Of a stretch of DNA of 8,815 nt, positions 1-6,248 are shown in pieces. The notes beneath the pieces were generated by a model. The model saw nothing but the letters and a program-made list of their open reading frames with translations. It was not told the DNA's origin and did not search any database. The stretch is taken from the NCBI GenBank assembly GCA_007132365.1, contig SLOS01000156.1:1-8815 (forward strand), in the 5' to 3' direction. This DNA is from Bacteroidales bacterium (GTDB taxonomy: Bacteria; Bacteroidota; Bacteroidia; Bacteroidales; PUMT01). A program made the translations under genes and the position numbers. Numbering within the stretch: position 1 is the first letter of the stretch; each line of letters begins with the position of its first letter.

Positions 1-1
1 A

Positions 2-313
2 TATTTCAGGCCTGAAACAGTAAAGAGGTTCACCTCGGCTCCCAACAGCAATAACGGAAACAGACGGGGTATCGGTTTTGATAAACCCGAGAGGAATCCC
101 TCGCGGAACGGACCGACTGCCCTGTCCGCGTCGCCTGAGAGCTATGGGCACAGTGGCTTTACAGGAACCATTGCATGGGTCGATCCAAGGGATGAGCTGG
201 TATACATTTTCCTTTCCAACCGTGTCCATCCCGATCAGTTTCACAACAAACTTATGCAGATGAACTTGCGGACAAAGATCCAGCAGATAATATATGATTC
301 AATAATTGATTGA
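2..313 (+). CDS. Serine hydrolase (beta-lactamase fold), C-terminal end, probably of a GH3/beta-lactamase fusion; partial
   Basis: An open frame enters from the left edge and runs 103 residues to a TGA. Residues 48-56 read YGHSGFTGT. The HSG there is the third active-site motif of class C beta-lactamase-like serine hydrolases (position of KTG), and the Gly/Thr-rich strand after it is typical of the family. The end (SNRVHPDQFHNKLMQMNLR, then a segment ending IIYDSIID) matches from memory the C-terminus of Bacteroidota proteins that join an N-terminal GH3 beta-N-acetylhexosaminidase to a C-terminal beta-lactamase-like domain. Such proteins are exported and thought to act in peptidoglycan or amino-sugar turnover. 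The Ser-x-x-Lys nucleophile motif and the whole GH3 part lie outside the window, so the fusion is inferred. A stand-alone serine hydrolase remains possible. The gene converges on the relic that begins 40 bases downstream. Confidence 0.75.
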   Translation, partial: YFRPETVKRFTSAPNSNNGNRRGIGFDKPERNPSRNGPTALSASPESYGHSGFTGTIAWVDPRDELVYIFLSNRVHPDQFHNKLMQMNLRTKIQQIIYDSIID

Positions 314-353
314 TATTCCTTCCGTAAATTTACTGTCAAAGGTTGTTGCAGCA

Positions 354-1591
354 TTAACCTGCCGTAAGACGGTTATTGACCATCCGACTGTTGAATTGCT
401 GAATTATGCTTTTCAATCTTTTTTCAAGATGTTCGCCGGGAGCTTCAATATATTCATTACCGGGTGCTGGCAGGTAGTTTATCCGGAGCAGGCTGTCTGA
501 CCTTAGATTGAACAGGGCGGTGGCTTGTTCACCGTCATGGAACAATACCCGGTCATCCTCCAGGTACTGGTAAACCTGGTTAAGGTAGTTAACCACATCT
601 ATATGTTGTGTAAGCCTTATGGCCGGACCTTTTAAATCTGGATTTCCCGGATGGTAATATACCATGGGAACGGCATAATCCCCAATCCGGTTGCGGTAGT
701 AGGGGTGAACGGACTGATATGTATGGATGGTGGGAGGAAAGTGAAAATAAACAGGTGAAAAAAGGACGGGGGAATGTGTTAAGTTTCCTGGCAAAATCGT
801 CAAAACCCATTGTACCATTTATTCCACCATGAAAAAATGAGGTATGATAACCGGAATTTTTAAGTTGCCGGGGAAGAGAATTAATTTTATTTGCAGAATA
901 GGGGGAGGAGACAAACGGAGTTTCCATCAGCGCGGGTATTGAAGCCAGTATCGCAGGAAGGGCCTCCAGTGATTTTTTTGCATTGGCGAATGCATTGGGA
1001 AAATGCAGTGATTCCTGCATAAGTGAATCCAGGAAAGGCATATAACCATCATTACCGTTCAGGTATCCGGAGTATTCCTTAGAGAAGCTTTCCATTATGA
1101 TAAGCACCACGTTTGGTTTTTCTCCCTCATCGCTGCTACGGGAGAAGCTGTGGACAGGATAGTAGATCGATTCTGCCTCTTCCTGCCGGTAATATTCAGG
1201 TACCCGTAAATTTACGAGGGTAAAGTCTCCACGCTGCAAAAAGGAGCAGCCCGTTTAAGGTAATGAAAAAGTATCTGAGGAACTTTTCATTGGACCTTCC
1301 CCGGGAAAAATTACCAGGCAGCAGATGGAGGATTATAAAAGGCAGGTTGAAATAGACAATAGCCGAAACGTCAAACTGAACACCGTAAAAAAAACTTTTC
1401 AGAACCTCATCCGGCCATGCCGGGGAAAAATACCTGATGTTGTAAAGGTAAAAAAAAAGCCTCCCGGCAAAGAACATTCCCAGTATCAGTGCAAGGCGTT
1501 GTCCGAGTATAATGATCTGCCGCATGAATAACTGCATCTGAGAAAAATTAAGAAACAAAGATATATCAAAGCAAAAAGAAAATAAAGTCAT
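354..1591 (-). pseudogene. LTA synthase family / membrane sulfatase-fold phosphoglycerol transferase, decayed by multiple internal deletions
   Basis: Three overlapping minus-strand frames (1591-1196, 1239-589, 818-354) together resemble one LTA-synthase-like protein (sulfatase fold; transfers phosphoglycerol-type groups at the outer membrane face). The first frame holds hydrophobic helices (RLALILGMFFAGRLFFYLYN; FNLPFIILHLLPGNF). Its likely original start is ATG 1537 or 1525 rather than 1591. The second has the metal-site strand NVVLIIMESFSKEYSG, the nucleophile-loop segment ANAKKSLEALPAILASIP, FFHGGINGTMGFD and SSHHPY. The third has YYRNRIGDYAVPMVYYHP and a normal C-terminus. Compared with my recall of family members (about 600-680 residues), blocks are missing near 1240, 1210, 790, 718 and 595. 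The first and fourth also change frame. The 718 loss removes the ADH-type metal ligands, and the 790 loss removes part of the substrate site. The second frame opens on TTG, so it is not a natural start. I see no stop codon inside the surviving blocks. About 410 residues remain; no function expected. Confidence 0.85.
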
Positions 1592-1701
1592 TTTGGCGCC
1601 ACCGGCATGAATCCTGCCTGGAAATATTCCATATGTTTAACAGCAACCTTTTGCAGGGGATTTGTTGATAAAAATCATACAGTATTTATATCATTTATAG
1701 A

Positions 1702-1709
1702 TACATTTG
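1702..1709 (+). promoter_or_regulatory. Bacteroidota-type -7 promoter element for the mce-mmd operon
   Basis: TACATTTG exactly fits the TAnnTTTG -7 consensus of Bacteroidota promoters and ends 21 bases before the mce ATG at 1731. That would give a transcript leader of roughly 10-15 bases. No convincing TTTG -33 element sits at the expected 19-21 base spacing; the nearest TTTG/TTG (1661-1667) is too far upstream. The stretch 1592-1730 otherwise holds only AT-rich sequence. Confidence 0.45.
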
Positions 1710-1730
1710 CTTTAAATAAAAAACAGTATT

Positions 1731-2141
1731 ATGAAGGCAACACATATAGAACATATTGGCATTGCAGTTAAAAACCTGCAGGAGTCAATTAAATTTTATG
1801 AGGATGTACTGGGACTGGAATGCTATAATTTAGAGGAGATAGCGGACCAGAAAGTGCGTACCGCCTTTTTTATGGTGGGCCAGACCAAGATAGAACTGCT
1901 TGAATCGACGGCAGATGACGGCCCCGTCGCTAAATTTATCGCTAAAAAGGGAGAGGGCATACACCATATTGCATATGCCGTAAAAGGTATTGAAAAAGCA
2001 CTTGCACATGCCCGTGAGAAGGGAGTACAGACAATTGATGCCCGGCCAAGGAAAGGTGCAGAGGGGCTCGATATCGCCTTTCTTCATCCGAAATCAACTT
2101 TCGGAGTGCTGACAGAACTTTGTGAAGATAAAAACAAATGA
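1731..2141 (+). CDS. mce: Methylmalonyl-CoA epimerase
   Basis: This 136-residue cytoplasmic enzyme interconverts (2R)- and (2S)-methylmalonyl-CoA, linking the mutase product to the decarboxylase encoded next door. It is a two-module vicinal-oxygen-chelate (glyoxalase-like) protein. The first module starts HIEHIGIAVKNL, the second GIHHIAYAVKGI at residues 77-88. Expected metal ligands are visible: His8 in the first strand, Glu55 in KIELLE, a His at 78/79, and Glu129 in VLTELCE; these were assigned by comparison with the Propionibacterium enzyme. Length is normal for the family. The ATG start follows an AT-rich leader without a Shine-Dalgarno, as is common in this phylum. It is the first gene of a tight operon, and its TGA overlaps the ATG of the longest possible start of mmdA. 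Other VOC functions are unlikely given the neighbours. Confidence 0.96.
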   Translation: MKATHIEHIGIAVKNLQESIKFYEDVLGLECYNLEEIADQKVRTAFFMVGQTKIELLESTADDGPVAKFIAKKGEGIHHIAYAVKGIEKALAHAREKGVQTIDARPRKGAEGLDIAFLHPKSTFGVLTELCEDKNK

Positions 2142-3718
2142 TCCCTTTTCAGAATAGTATGAACAACCAGGATAAAATAAAAAATTTAATTGAACTGCGT
2201 GAAGAGGCTAAGCTCGGTGGGGGAAAGAAAAGGATTGAATCTCAGCATGCAAAGGGGAAAATGACGGCCAGGGAGCGCCTGGATATTTTACTCGATGAAG
2301 GAAGTTTTGAGGAGTATGATATGTTCGTAACCCACCGCTGTAATGATTTCGGACTGGAAGACCAGAAATACCCGGGGGACGGGGTTATTACCGGGCACGG
2401 TACCATTGACGGAAGGGTTGTTTACGTCTATTCACAGGATTTCACAGTGCTGGGCGGATCCCTTTCCGAAACATTTGCGAAAAAAATATGCAAGATCATG
2501 GATCAGGCGATGAAAGTCGGGGCTCCTGTGATTGGAATAAATGACAGCGGCGGGGCCCGGATACAGGAGGGTGTCATGAGCCTTGCCGGATATGCGGAGA
2601 TTTTTCAGAGAAATATTATGGCCTCCGGAGTGATACCACAGATATCTGCTGTTTTCGGACCTTGTGCCGGAGGTGCGGTTTATTCTCCTGCCCTTACCGA
2701 TGTTATTATCATGAGTGACAAGACGAGCTATATGTTCGTTACGGGACCGAAAGTAACCAAGGCAGTTACCGGGGAGAATATTAGTACAGAGGACCTGGGG
2801 GGAGCAACAGTTCATACATCCAAATCAGGTGTTGCCCATTTCAAGGCAGAGGATGAGGAGGAGGGACTGATGATCATTCGAAAGCTTCTTGAATTTCTTC
2901 CTCAAAATAATCTTGAAGACCCTCCGGTAACCGAGTGCAGTGATCCGGCTGATCGGGCAGATGATTTTCTTAATGAGGTCATACCGGAACAGCCCAGTCA
3001 GTCGTATGATATTAAAGACGTGATCTATTCTGTTATTGACCAAAAGGAATTTCTTGAAATGCACCGGCATTATGCCAGGAGTATTGTTGTGGGGTTTGCA
3101 AAGTTTAACGGCATGCCGGTGGGGATAGTTGCAAATCAGCCTAACTACCTTGCCGGGGTGCTTGATACGGAAGCTTCACGCAAAGCTGCCCGTTTTGTTA
3201 GATTTTGCGATGCTTTTAATGTGCCGATTGTTACCCTGGTTGATGTTCCCGGATTTATGCCCGGCAGTGCACAGGAGTACGGGGGAATTATCACTCATGG
3301 TGCAAAGCTGCTTTTTGCCTACGGGGAAGCTACAGTCCCCAAGATCACGGTAACCCTTAGAAAATCCTACGGAGGCGCCCATGATGTGATGAGCTGCAAA
3401 CAGTTGCGCGGCGATATAAACTATGCCTGGCCTTCAGCTGAAATTGCCGTTATGGGGGCCAGGGGAGCTATTGAAATCATTGAAGGTAAAAAGATATCGA
3501 TGATTGAGGATGAGGAGGAGAGGGCAGCTTTTTATAACGCAAAGGAGAGGGAATATACCGAAAAGTTTGCCAATCCATATGTAGCGGCAAGGCACGGGTT
3601 CATTGATGATGTTATTGAACCGAGGAATACCAGGTTCAGGGTAATACGTGCTTTGCAGACACTTATAACCAAAAAGGATATGAATCCGCCGAAAAAGCAT
3701 TCAAATATACCCTTGTAA
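2138..3718 (+). CDS. mmdA: Methylmalonyl-CoA decarboxylase alpha subunit (carboxyltransferase)
   Basis: This soluble subunit transfers the carboxyl group of (S)-methylmalonyl-CoA to biotin on the carrier subunit. It is a 526-residue acyl-CoA carboxylase carboxyltransferase with two crotonase-fold halves. The N-half carries DSGGARIQEG (136-145) and FGPCAGGAVYSPAL (173-186), the glycine-rich loops that bind the CoA thioester. The C-half carries DVPGFMPGSAQEYGG (369-383) and LRKSYGGAHDVM (407-418), the biotin-side loops. Length matches the family. The first ATG (2138) overlaps the mce stop as ATGA. The ATG at 2159 (residue 8, MNNQDKIKNL) resembles the usual N-terminus of relatives, so true initiation may be there. 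The same fold serves propionyl-CoA carboxylase beta. The linked membrane beta and gamma subunits, and the absence of a biotin carboxylase gene, argue for a decarboxylase. Confidence 0.96.
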   Translation: MIPFQNSMNNQDKIKNLIELREEAKLGGGKKRIESQHAKGKMTARERLDILLDEGSFEEYDMFVTHRCNDFGLEDQKYPGDGVITGHGTIDGRVVYVYSQDFTVLGGSLSETFAKKICKIMDQAMKVGAPVIGINDSGGARIQEGVMSLAGYAEIFQRNIMASGVIPQISAVFGPCAGGAVYSPALTDVIIMSDKTSYMFVTGPKVTKAVTGENISTEDLGGATVHTSKSGVAHFKAEDEEEGLMIIRKLLEFLPQNNLEDPPVTECSDPADRADDFLNEVIPEQPSQSYDIKDVIYSVIDQKEFLEMHRHYARSIVVGFAKFNGMPVGIVANQPNYLAGVLDTEASRKAARFVRFCDAFNVPIVTLVDVPGFMPGSAQEYGGIITHGAKLLFAYGEATVPKITVTLRKSYGGAHDVMSCKQLRGDINYAWPSAEIAVMGARGAIEIIEGKKISMIEDEEERAAFYNAKEREYTEKFANPYVAARHGFIDDVIEPRNTRFRVIRALQTLITKKDMNPPKKHSNIPL

Positions 3719-3731
3719 AACCAGGCAGCAG

Positions 3732-4100
3732 ATGATCAGCATGACAGGACCCGATTTTTCTCAGATAGACGGTTTTGCGACCACCATTGCAATTGTGGGC
3801 TATCTGGTAGTGTTCATTGCACTGGTGCTTCTCTATTTTGTCTTTAATAATCTTCCCTCTTTGCTCAGGATGGATCTGCGGAAATTGATTTTTGGAAAAA
3901 ATAATAAAGAGACTGTTTTAAGTAAGGAGGAGGTTAAGGTTACTGGTGAGATAAATGCTGCCATTGGCATGGCCATATTTTTATATATTAATGAGTTGCA
4001 TGATGAGGAGAGTGGGGTGATCACCATAAAAAAGATATCAAAGAGATATTCGCCATGGAGCTCAAAAATTTATGGATTGAGGCAATATCCAAGACACTAA
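3732..4100 (+). CDS. mmdD: Small membrane subunit of the Na+ decarboxylase (OadG family, gamma/delta)
   Basis: This 122-residue protein has one clear transmembrane helix at about residues 17-38 (TIAIVGYLVVFIALVLLYFV), followed by a basic cytoplasmic stretch. A conserved tail follows, with GEINAAIGMAIFLYINELHD and YSPWSSKIYGLRQYPR. That architecture is the OAD_gamma/MmdD type that anchors the carboxyltransferase to the beta subunit and stabilises the complex. The GEINAAI...ELH and PWSSKIYG segments are what I expect of Bacteroidales members. It lies 13 bases after mmdA and ends 3 bases before the biotin carrier gene, so it is surely cotranscribed. A second Met at residue 4 (3741) is a possible start. 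The symbol mmdD is by analogy with Veillonella; oadG would be the alternative name. Confidence 0.88.
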   Translation: MISMTGPDFSQIDGFATTIAIVGYLVVFIALVLLYFVFNNLPSLLRMDLRKLIFGKNNKETVLSKEEVKVTGEINAAIGMAIFLYINELHDEESGVITIKKISKRYSPWSSKIYGLRQYPRH

Positions 4101-4103
4101 AAT

Positions 4104-4526
4104 ATGAAGAATTTTAAATTCACCATCAGCGGCAATACATATGAAGTTGATATAAAGGGCATTGAGGGGAATATCGCCAGCATTGAAGTTAATGGTACTC
4201 CATATACGGTTGAGCTGCACAGGGAGGTAAGAAAGTCCAAAACTCCAACCCTTGTAAGAGCAGAGATTCCACCCAGCAAAAGAGATAAGATTGAAAAAAA
4301 GGAAAAAGGATCATCCGATCCGGTTACTGCTCCCCTTCCGGGAACAATTATCAAAATTCTGGTTAAACAGGGTGACCTGGTAAAGAAGGGACAGACTTTG
4401 CTTGTAATGGAAGCTATGAAGATGGAAAACAAAATACGGTCTGAGAAAGACGGTGTGGTTGAATCAGTAAAGGTTACTCCAGGATCGGGTGTACTGCAGG
4501 GAGATATCCTTATTGAACTGGTTTAG
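4104..4526 (+). CDS. mmdC: Biotin carboxyl carrier protein of methylmalonyl-CoA decarboxylase
   Basis: This is the 140-residue biotinyl carrier subunit that shuttles CO2 from MmdA to MmdB. The C-terminal biotinyl/lipoyl domain starts at about residue 72 (DPVTAPLPGTIIKILVKQGD) and contains VMEAMKMEN, with Lys106 as the biotin attachment site. The N-terminal 50 residues form a small beta-rich segment (KFTISGNTYEVDIKGIEG). They are joined by a charged Lys/Glu/Pro linker at about residues 51-72. Relatives often carry a Pro/Ala-rich linker, so this one is short and lysine-rich. The start is fixed by tight spacing: 3 bases after the upstream stop. The next ATG comes 3 bases after this gene's stop. 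Holo-protein formation needs a biotin ligase, which is not in the window. Confidence 0.95.
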   Translation: MKNFKFTISGNTYEVDIKGIEGNIASIEVNGTPYTVELHREVRKSKTPTLVRAEIPPSKRDKIEKKEKGSSDPVTAPLPGTIIKILVKQGDLVKKGQTLLVMEAMKMENKIRSEKDGVVESVKVTPGSGVLQGDILIELV

Positions 4527-4529
4527 AAC

Positions 4530-5921
4530 ATGATCAGATTAAACTTCCCGCATAATAAATACATTCTTGTGAGACGATTGTTTACAGTTTTTGGGATAAT
4601 AGTTTTGCTTGCACTTTCAACGGCAGGCGTGGACCGGATTCAGGAGATACATGGCGGGCAGTTAAAACCAGCAGACAGCGGATATTCAGAAGAAACCCCA
4701 TATAATGCATACTCATTTGGTGATGCAGGGCGGCAGGGCTCCAGGGCTTTTGAGGGACTGAGGACCTTTTTCGGTTTCAGCGGCTTTATGAATCTTACAT
4801 GGGCGAATGTATTTATGATTGCAGTCGGCCTGGTGTTTATCTTTCTTGCCATAAGGTTTGAATATGAACCTCTTTTACTGATACCAATAGGTGCCGGAAT
4901 TATAATAGGAAATATGCCCTTTGTTCATGATGCGGGTCTTCAGCTTGGCATTTATGAGGAGGGCAGTGTAATGAGCTATCTCTATTTCGGTGTGCTGAAA
5001 GGAGTTTACCCTCCACTTATCTTTCTGGGAATAGGTGCAATGACTGATTTTTCATCGCTGATATCAAATCCCCGGCTGATGCTTCTGGGTGCTGCTGCAC
5101 AGGTGGGGATATTCCTCACTTTTCTCGGTGCCCTTTCACTTAATTTTGCGCTGCCTGAAGCAGGTGCAATTGGGATCATCGGAGGTGCTGACGGACCAAC
5201 GGCTATTTTCCTCTCATCAAAGCTTGCTGACGGAATGCGGGTTCTCCCCGACGGTACCACGGTCAGAAATCTTATCGGCCCGATTGCCATAGCAGCCTAT
5301 TCGTATATGGCGCTGGTTCCGGTTATTCAGCCTCCTATAATGCGCCTTTTAACAACAAAAAAGGAGAGGCTCATCCGCATGAAACCGCCCAGGGCTGTTT
5401 CCAAACTTGAAAAGATACTTTTCCCCCTGATAGGGCTGATCATTACGGCACTTATATCACCCAGTTCACTTCCTCTTCTGGGAATGTTATTCTTTGGAAA
5501 TCTCCTGAAGGAGTCAACTGTTACAAGAAGGCTGGCAGAAACAGCAAGGGGCAGCATGATAGATATTGTAACAATTCTGCTGGGACTTACCGTAGGGGCC
5601 TCAACGCAGGCCAGTGTGTTTCTTACCCCGACCTCCGTTTTGATTTTCGGGCTCGGGGCGGTATCATTCATGATAGCAACCGCCGGCGGGTTGATCTTTG
5701 CAAAGATAATGAACCTGTTCCTCAGGGGGGATGACAGGATTAATCCACTTATCGGGGCTGCGGGGGTATCGGCTGTACCCGACAGTGCACGGGTGGTGCA
5801 ACACGAGGGACTGCGTTATGACCCTACCAACCATTTGCTTATGCATGCCATGGCACCTAATGTCTCGGGTGTGATTGGATCGGCCGTAGCTGCAGGTATA
5901 TTGCTGAGCTTTTTGCTTTGA
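4530..5921 (+). CDS. mmdB: Na+-translocating decarboxylase beta subunit (methylmalonyl-CoA type)
   Basis: This polytopic inner-membrane subunit decarboxylates carboxybiotin and exports Na+. At 463 residues it is longer than the roughly 380-430 I expect. Family landmarks are clear: IYEEGSVMSYLYFGVLKG (141-158), PPLIFLGIGAMTDF (161-174), GGADGPTAIFLSSKL (218-232) with Asp221, and NPLIGAAGVSAVPDSARV (405-422). Asn405, Gly409, Ser414 and Arg421 keep the same spacing as functional residues Asn373, Gly377, Ser382 and Arg389 of Klebsiella OadB. The extra length is mostly N-terminal: a helix at about 11-34 (RRLFTVFGIIVLLALSTAG) followed by a polar loop to about 75, before the usual first segment near 90. 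There is also a short insertion at about 234-247 (DGMRVLPDGTTVRN). The start lies 3 bases after mmdC. An oxaloacetate decarboxylase role is less likely because mce and mmdA are linked. Confidence 0.95.
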   Translation: MIRLNFPHNKYILVRRLFTVFGIIVLLALSTAGVDRIQEIHGGQLKPADSGYSEETPYNAYSFGDAGRQGSRAFEGLRTFFGFSGFMNLTWANVFMIAVGLVFIFLAIRFEYEPLLLIPIGAGIIIGNMPFVHDAGLQLGIYEEGSVMSYLYFGVLKGVYPPLIFLGIGAMTDFSSLISNPRLMLLGAAAQVGIFLTFLGALSLNFALPEAGAIGIIGGADGPTAIFLSSKLADGMRVLPDGTTVRNLIGPIAIAAYSYMALVPVIQPPIMRLLTTKKERLIRMKPPRAVSKLEKILFPLIGLIITALISPSSLPLLGMLFFGNLLKESTVTRRLAETARGSMIDIVTILLGLTVGASTQASVFLTPTSVLIFGLGAVSFMIATAGGLIFAKIMNLFLRGDDRINPLIGAAGVSAVPDSARVVQHEGLRYDPTNHLLMHAMAPNVSGVIGSAVAAGILLSFLL

Positions 5922-5960
5922 GAACCCTTTTCACATTAATGTTAATTAAGTTTCAATATA

Positions 5961-6122
5961 ATGAAAAAATACAGATGCAAGGTTTGCGGTTACCTTTATG
6001 ATCCGGAAAATGGTGACATGAATGGGGGGATAGAACCCGGAACAGCTTTCGGGGATCTGCCCGACAATTGGAGCTGTCCGGTCTGCGGTGTCGGTGCAGG
6101 GGAGTTTAAGCCGGTGGACTGA
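5961..6122 (+). CDS. Rubredoxin
   Basis: This 53-residue protein is too short for many gene callers. It has the two rubredoxin knuckles CKVCGY (Cys6, Cys9) and CPVCGVG (Cys39, Cys42) that hold one Fe in an FeS4 centre. It also has the conserved YDPENGD, GIEPGTAF and LPDNWSCPVCG segments. Length is exactly typical. It is a cytoplasmic one-electron carrier; in anaerobes it commonly feeds peroxide, superoxide or oxygen reductases. The partner is not identifiable here. It starts 39 bases after mmdB on the same strand, so it may be read through from the operon. The gap has no clear terminator, and its only promoter-like octamer would leave no leader. The two products have no known functional link. 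Confidence 0.96.
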   Translation: MKKYRCKVCGYLYDPENGDMNGGIEPGTAFGDLPDNWSCPVCGVGAGEFKPVD

Positions 6123-6130
6123 TCCCGGAA

Positions 6131-6190
6131 GGATCTGCCAAGATACGCTAAGATCCGCTAAGATCCGGTAAAACCGTTAGAACCGGTAAA
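6131..6190. repeat. Imperfect 10-bp tandem repeat between convergent genes
   Basis: Four in-phase decamers occupy 6131-6170: ggatctgcca, agatacgcta, agatccgcta, agatccggta. Two more degenerate units (aaaccgttag, aaccggtaaa) follow to 6190. The consensus is about agatccgcta. The array begins 8 bases after the rubredoxin stop, in the gap facing pepD. It is non-coding as far as I can see and too short and irregular to be a CRISPR. A GATCC/GGATC pair (6121-6125 and 6131-6135) could form a small hairpin at its left edge. Confidence 0.6.
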
Positions 6191-6206
6191 AAACGGCAGT
6201 ACCGTC
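6187..6206 (-). terminator. Weak intrinsic terminator candidate for pepD
   Basis: Read on the minus strand, the sequence is ACGG-TACTG-CCGT followed directly by a T-rich run (TTTTTT overlapping the stem end), about 43 bases past the pepD stop. The stem is only 4-5 bp, so termination strength is doubtful. Its position and U-tract are right for a terminator. No comparable structure is seen for the plus strand after rubredoxin. Confidence 0.35.
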
Positions 6207-6248
6207 AACAGGTGTATAATTTTGCCTGTCAGTCAGAACAACCCTGAT

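Noticed and set aside
306..500. Small plus-strand frames at 78-263, 306-500 and 1325-1531
   Set aside because: The first is a shifted reading of the serine-hydrolase tail, and the others oppose the LTA-synthase relic. None has a recognisable motif or a start region of its own.
354..1591. Programmed frameshifting, a split gene, or introns joining the three minus-strand frames
   Set aside because: Conserved segments, including metal-binding motifs, are absent rather than moved to another frame. The DNA between blocks is too short to hold them, and no intron-like sequence interrupts the frames. Loss by deletion explains the pattern.
2138..5921. Propionyl-CoA carboxylase or oxaloacetate decarboxylase operon
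   Set aside because: There is no biotin carboxylase gene for a carboxylase, and the alpha subunit is the acyl-CoA carboxyltransferase type rather than the oxaloacetate type. Together with mce this points to methylmalonyl-CoA decarboxylase.
5947..5954. TAAGTTTC as a -7 promoter element for rubredoxin
   Set aside because: It would start transcription at or past the ATG at 5961, leaving no leader, and it has a mismatch in the last base.
6121..6135. Plus-strand terminator after rubredoxin (GATCC/GGATC hairpin)
   Set aside because: The stem is 5 bp and no T-tract follows; it is at most part of the repeat region.
6131..6190. CRISPR array or REP element
   Set aside because: Units are only 10 bp, directly abutting and degenerate, with no spacers and no long palindrome.
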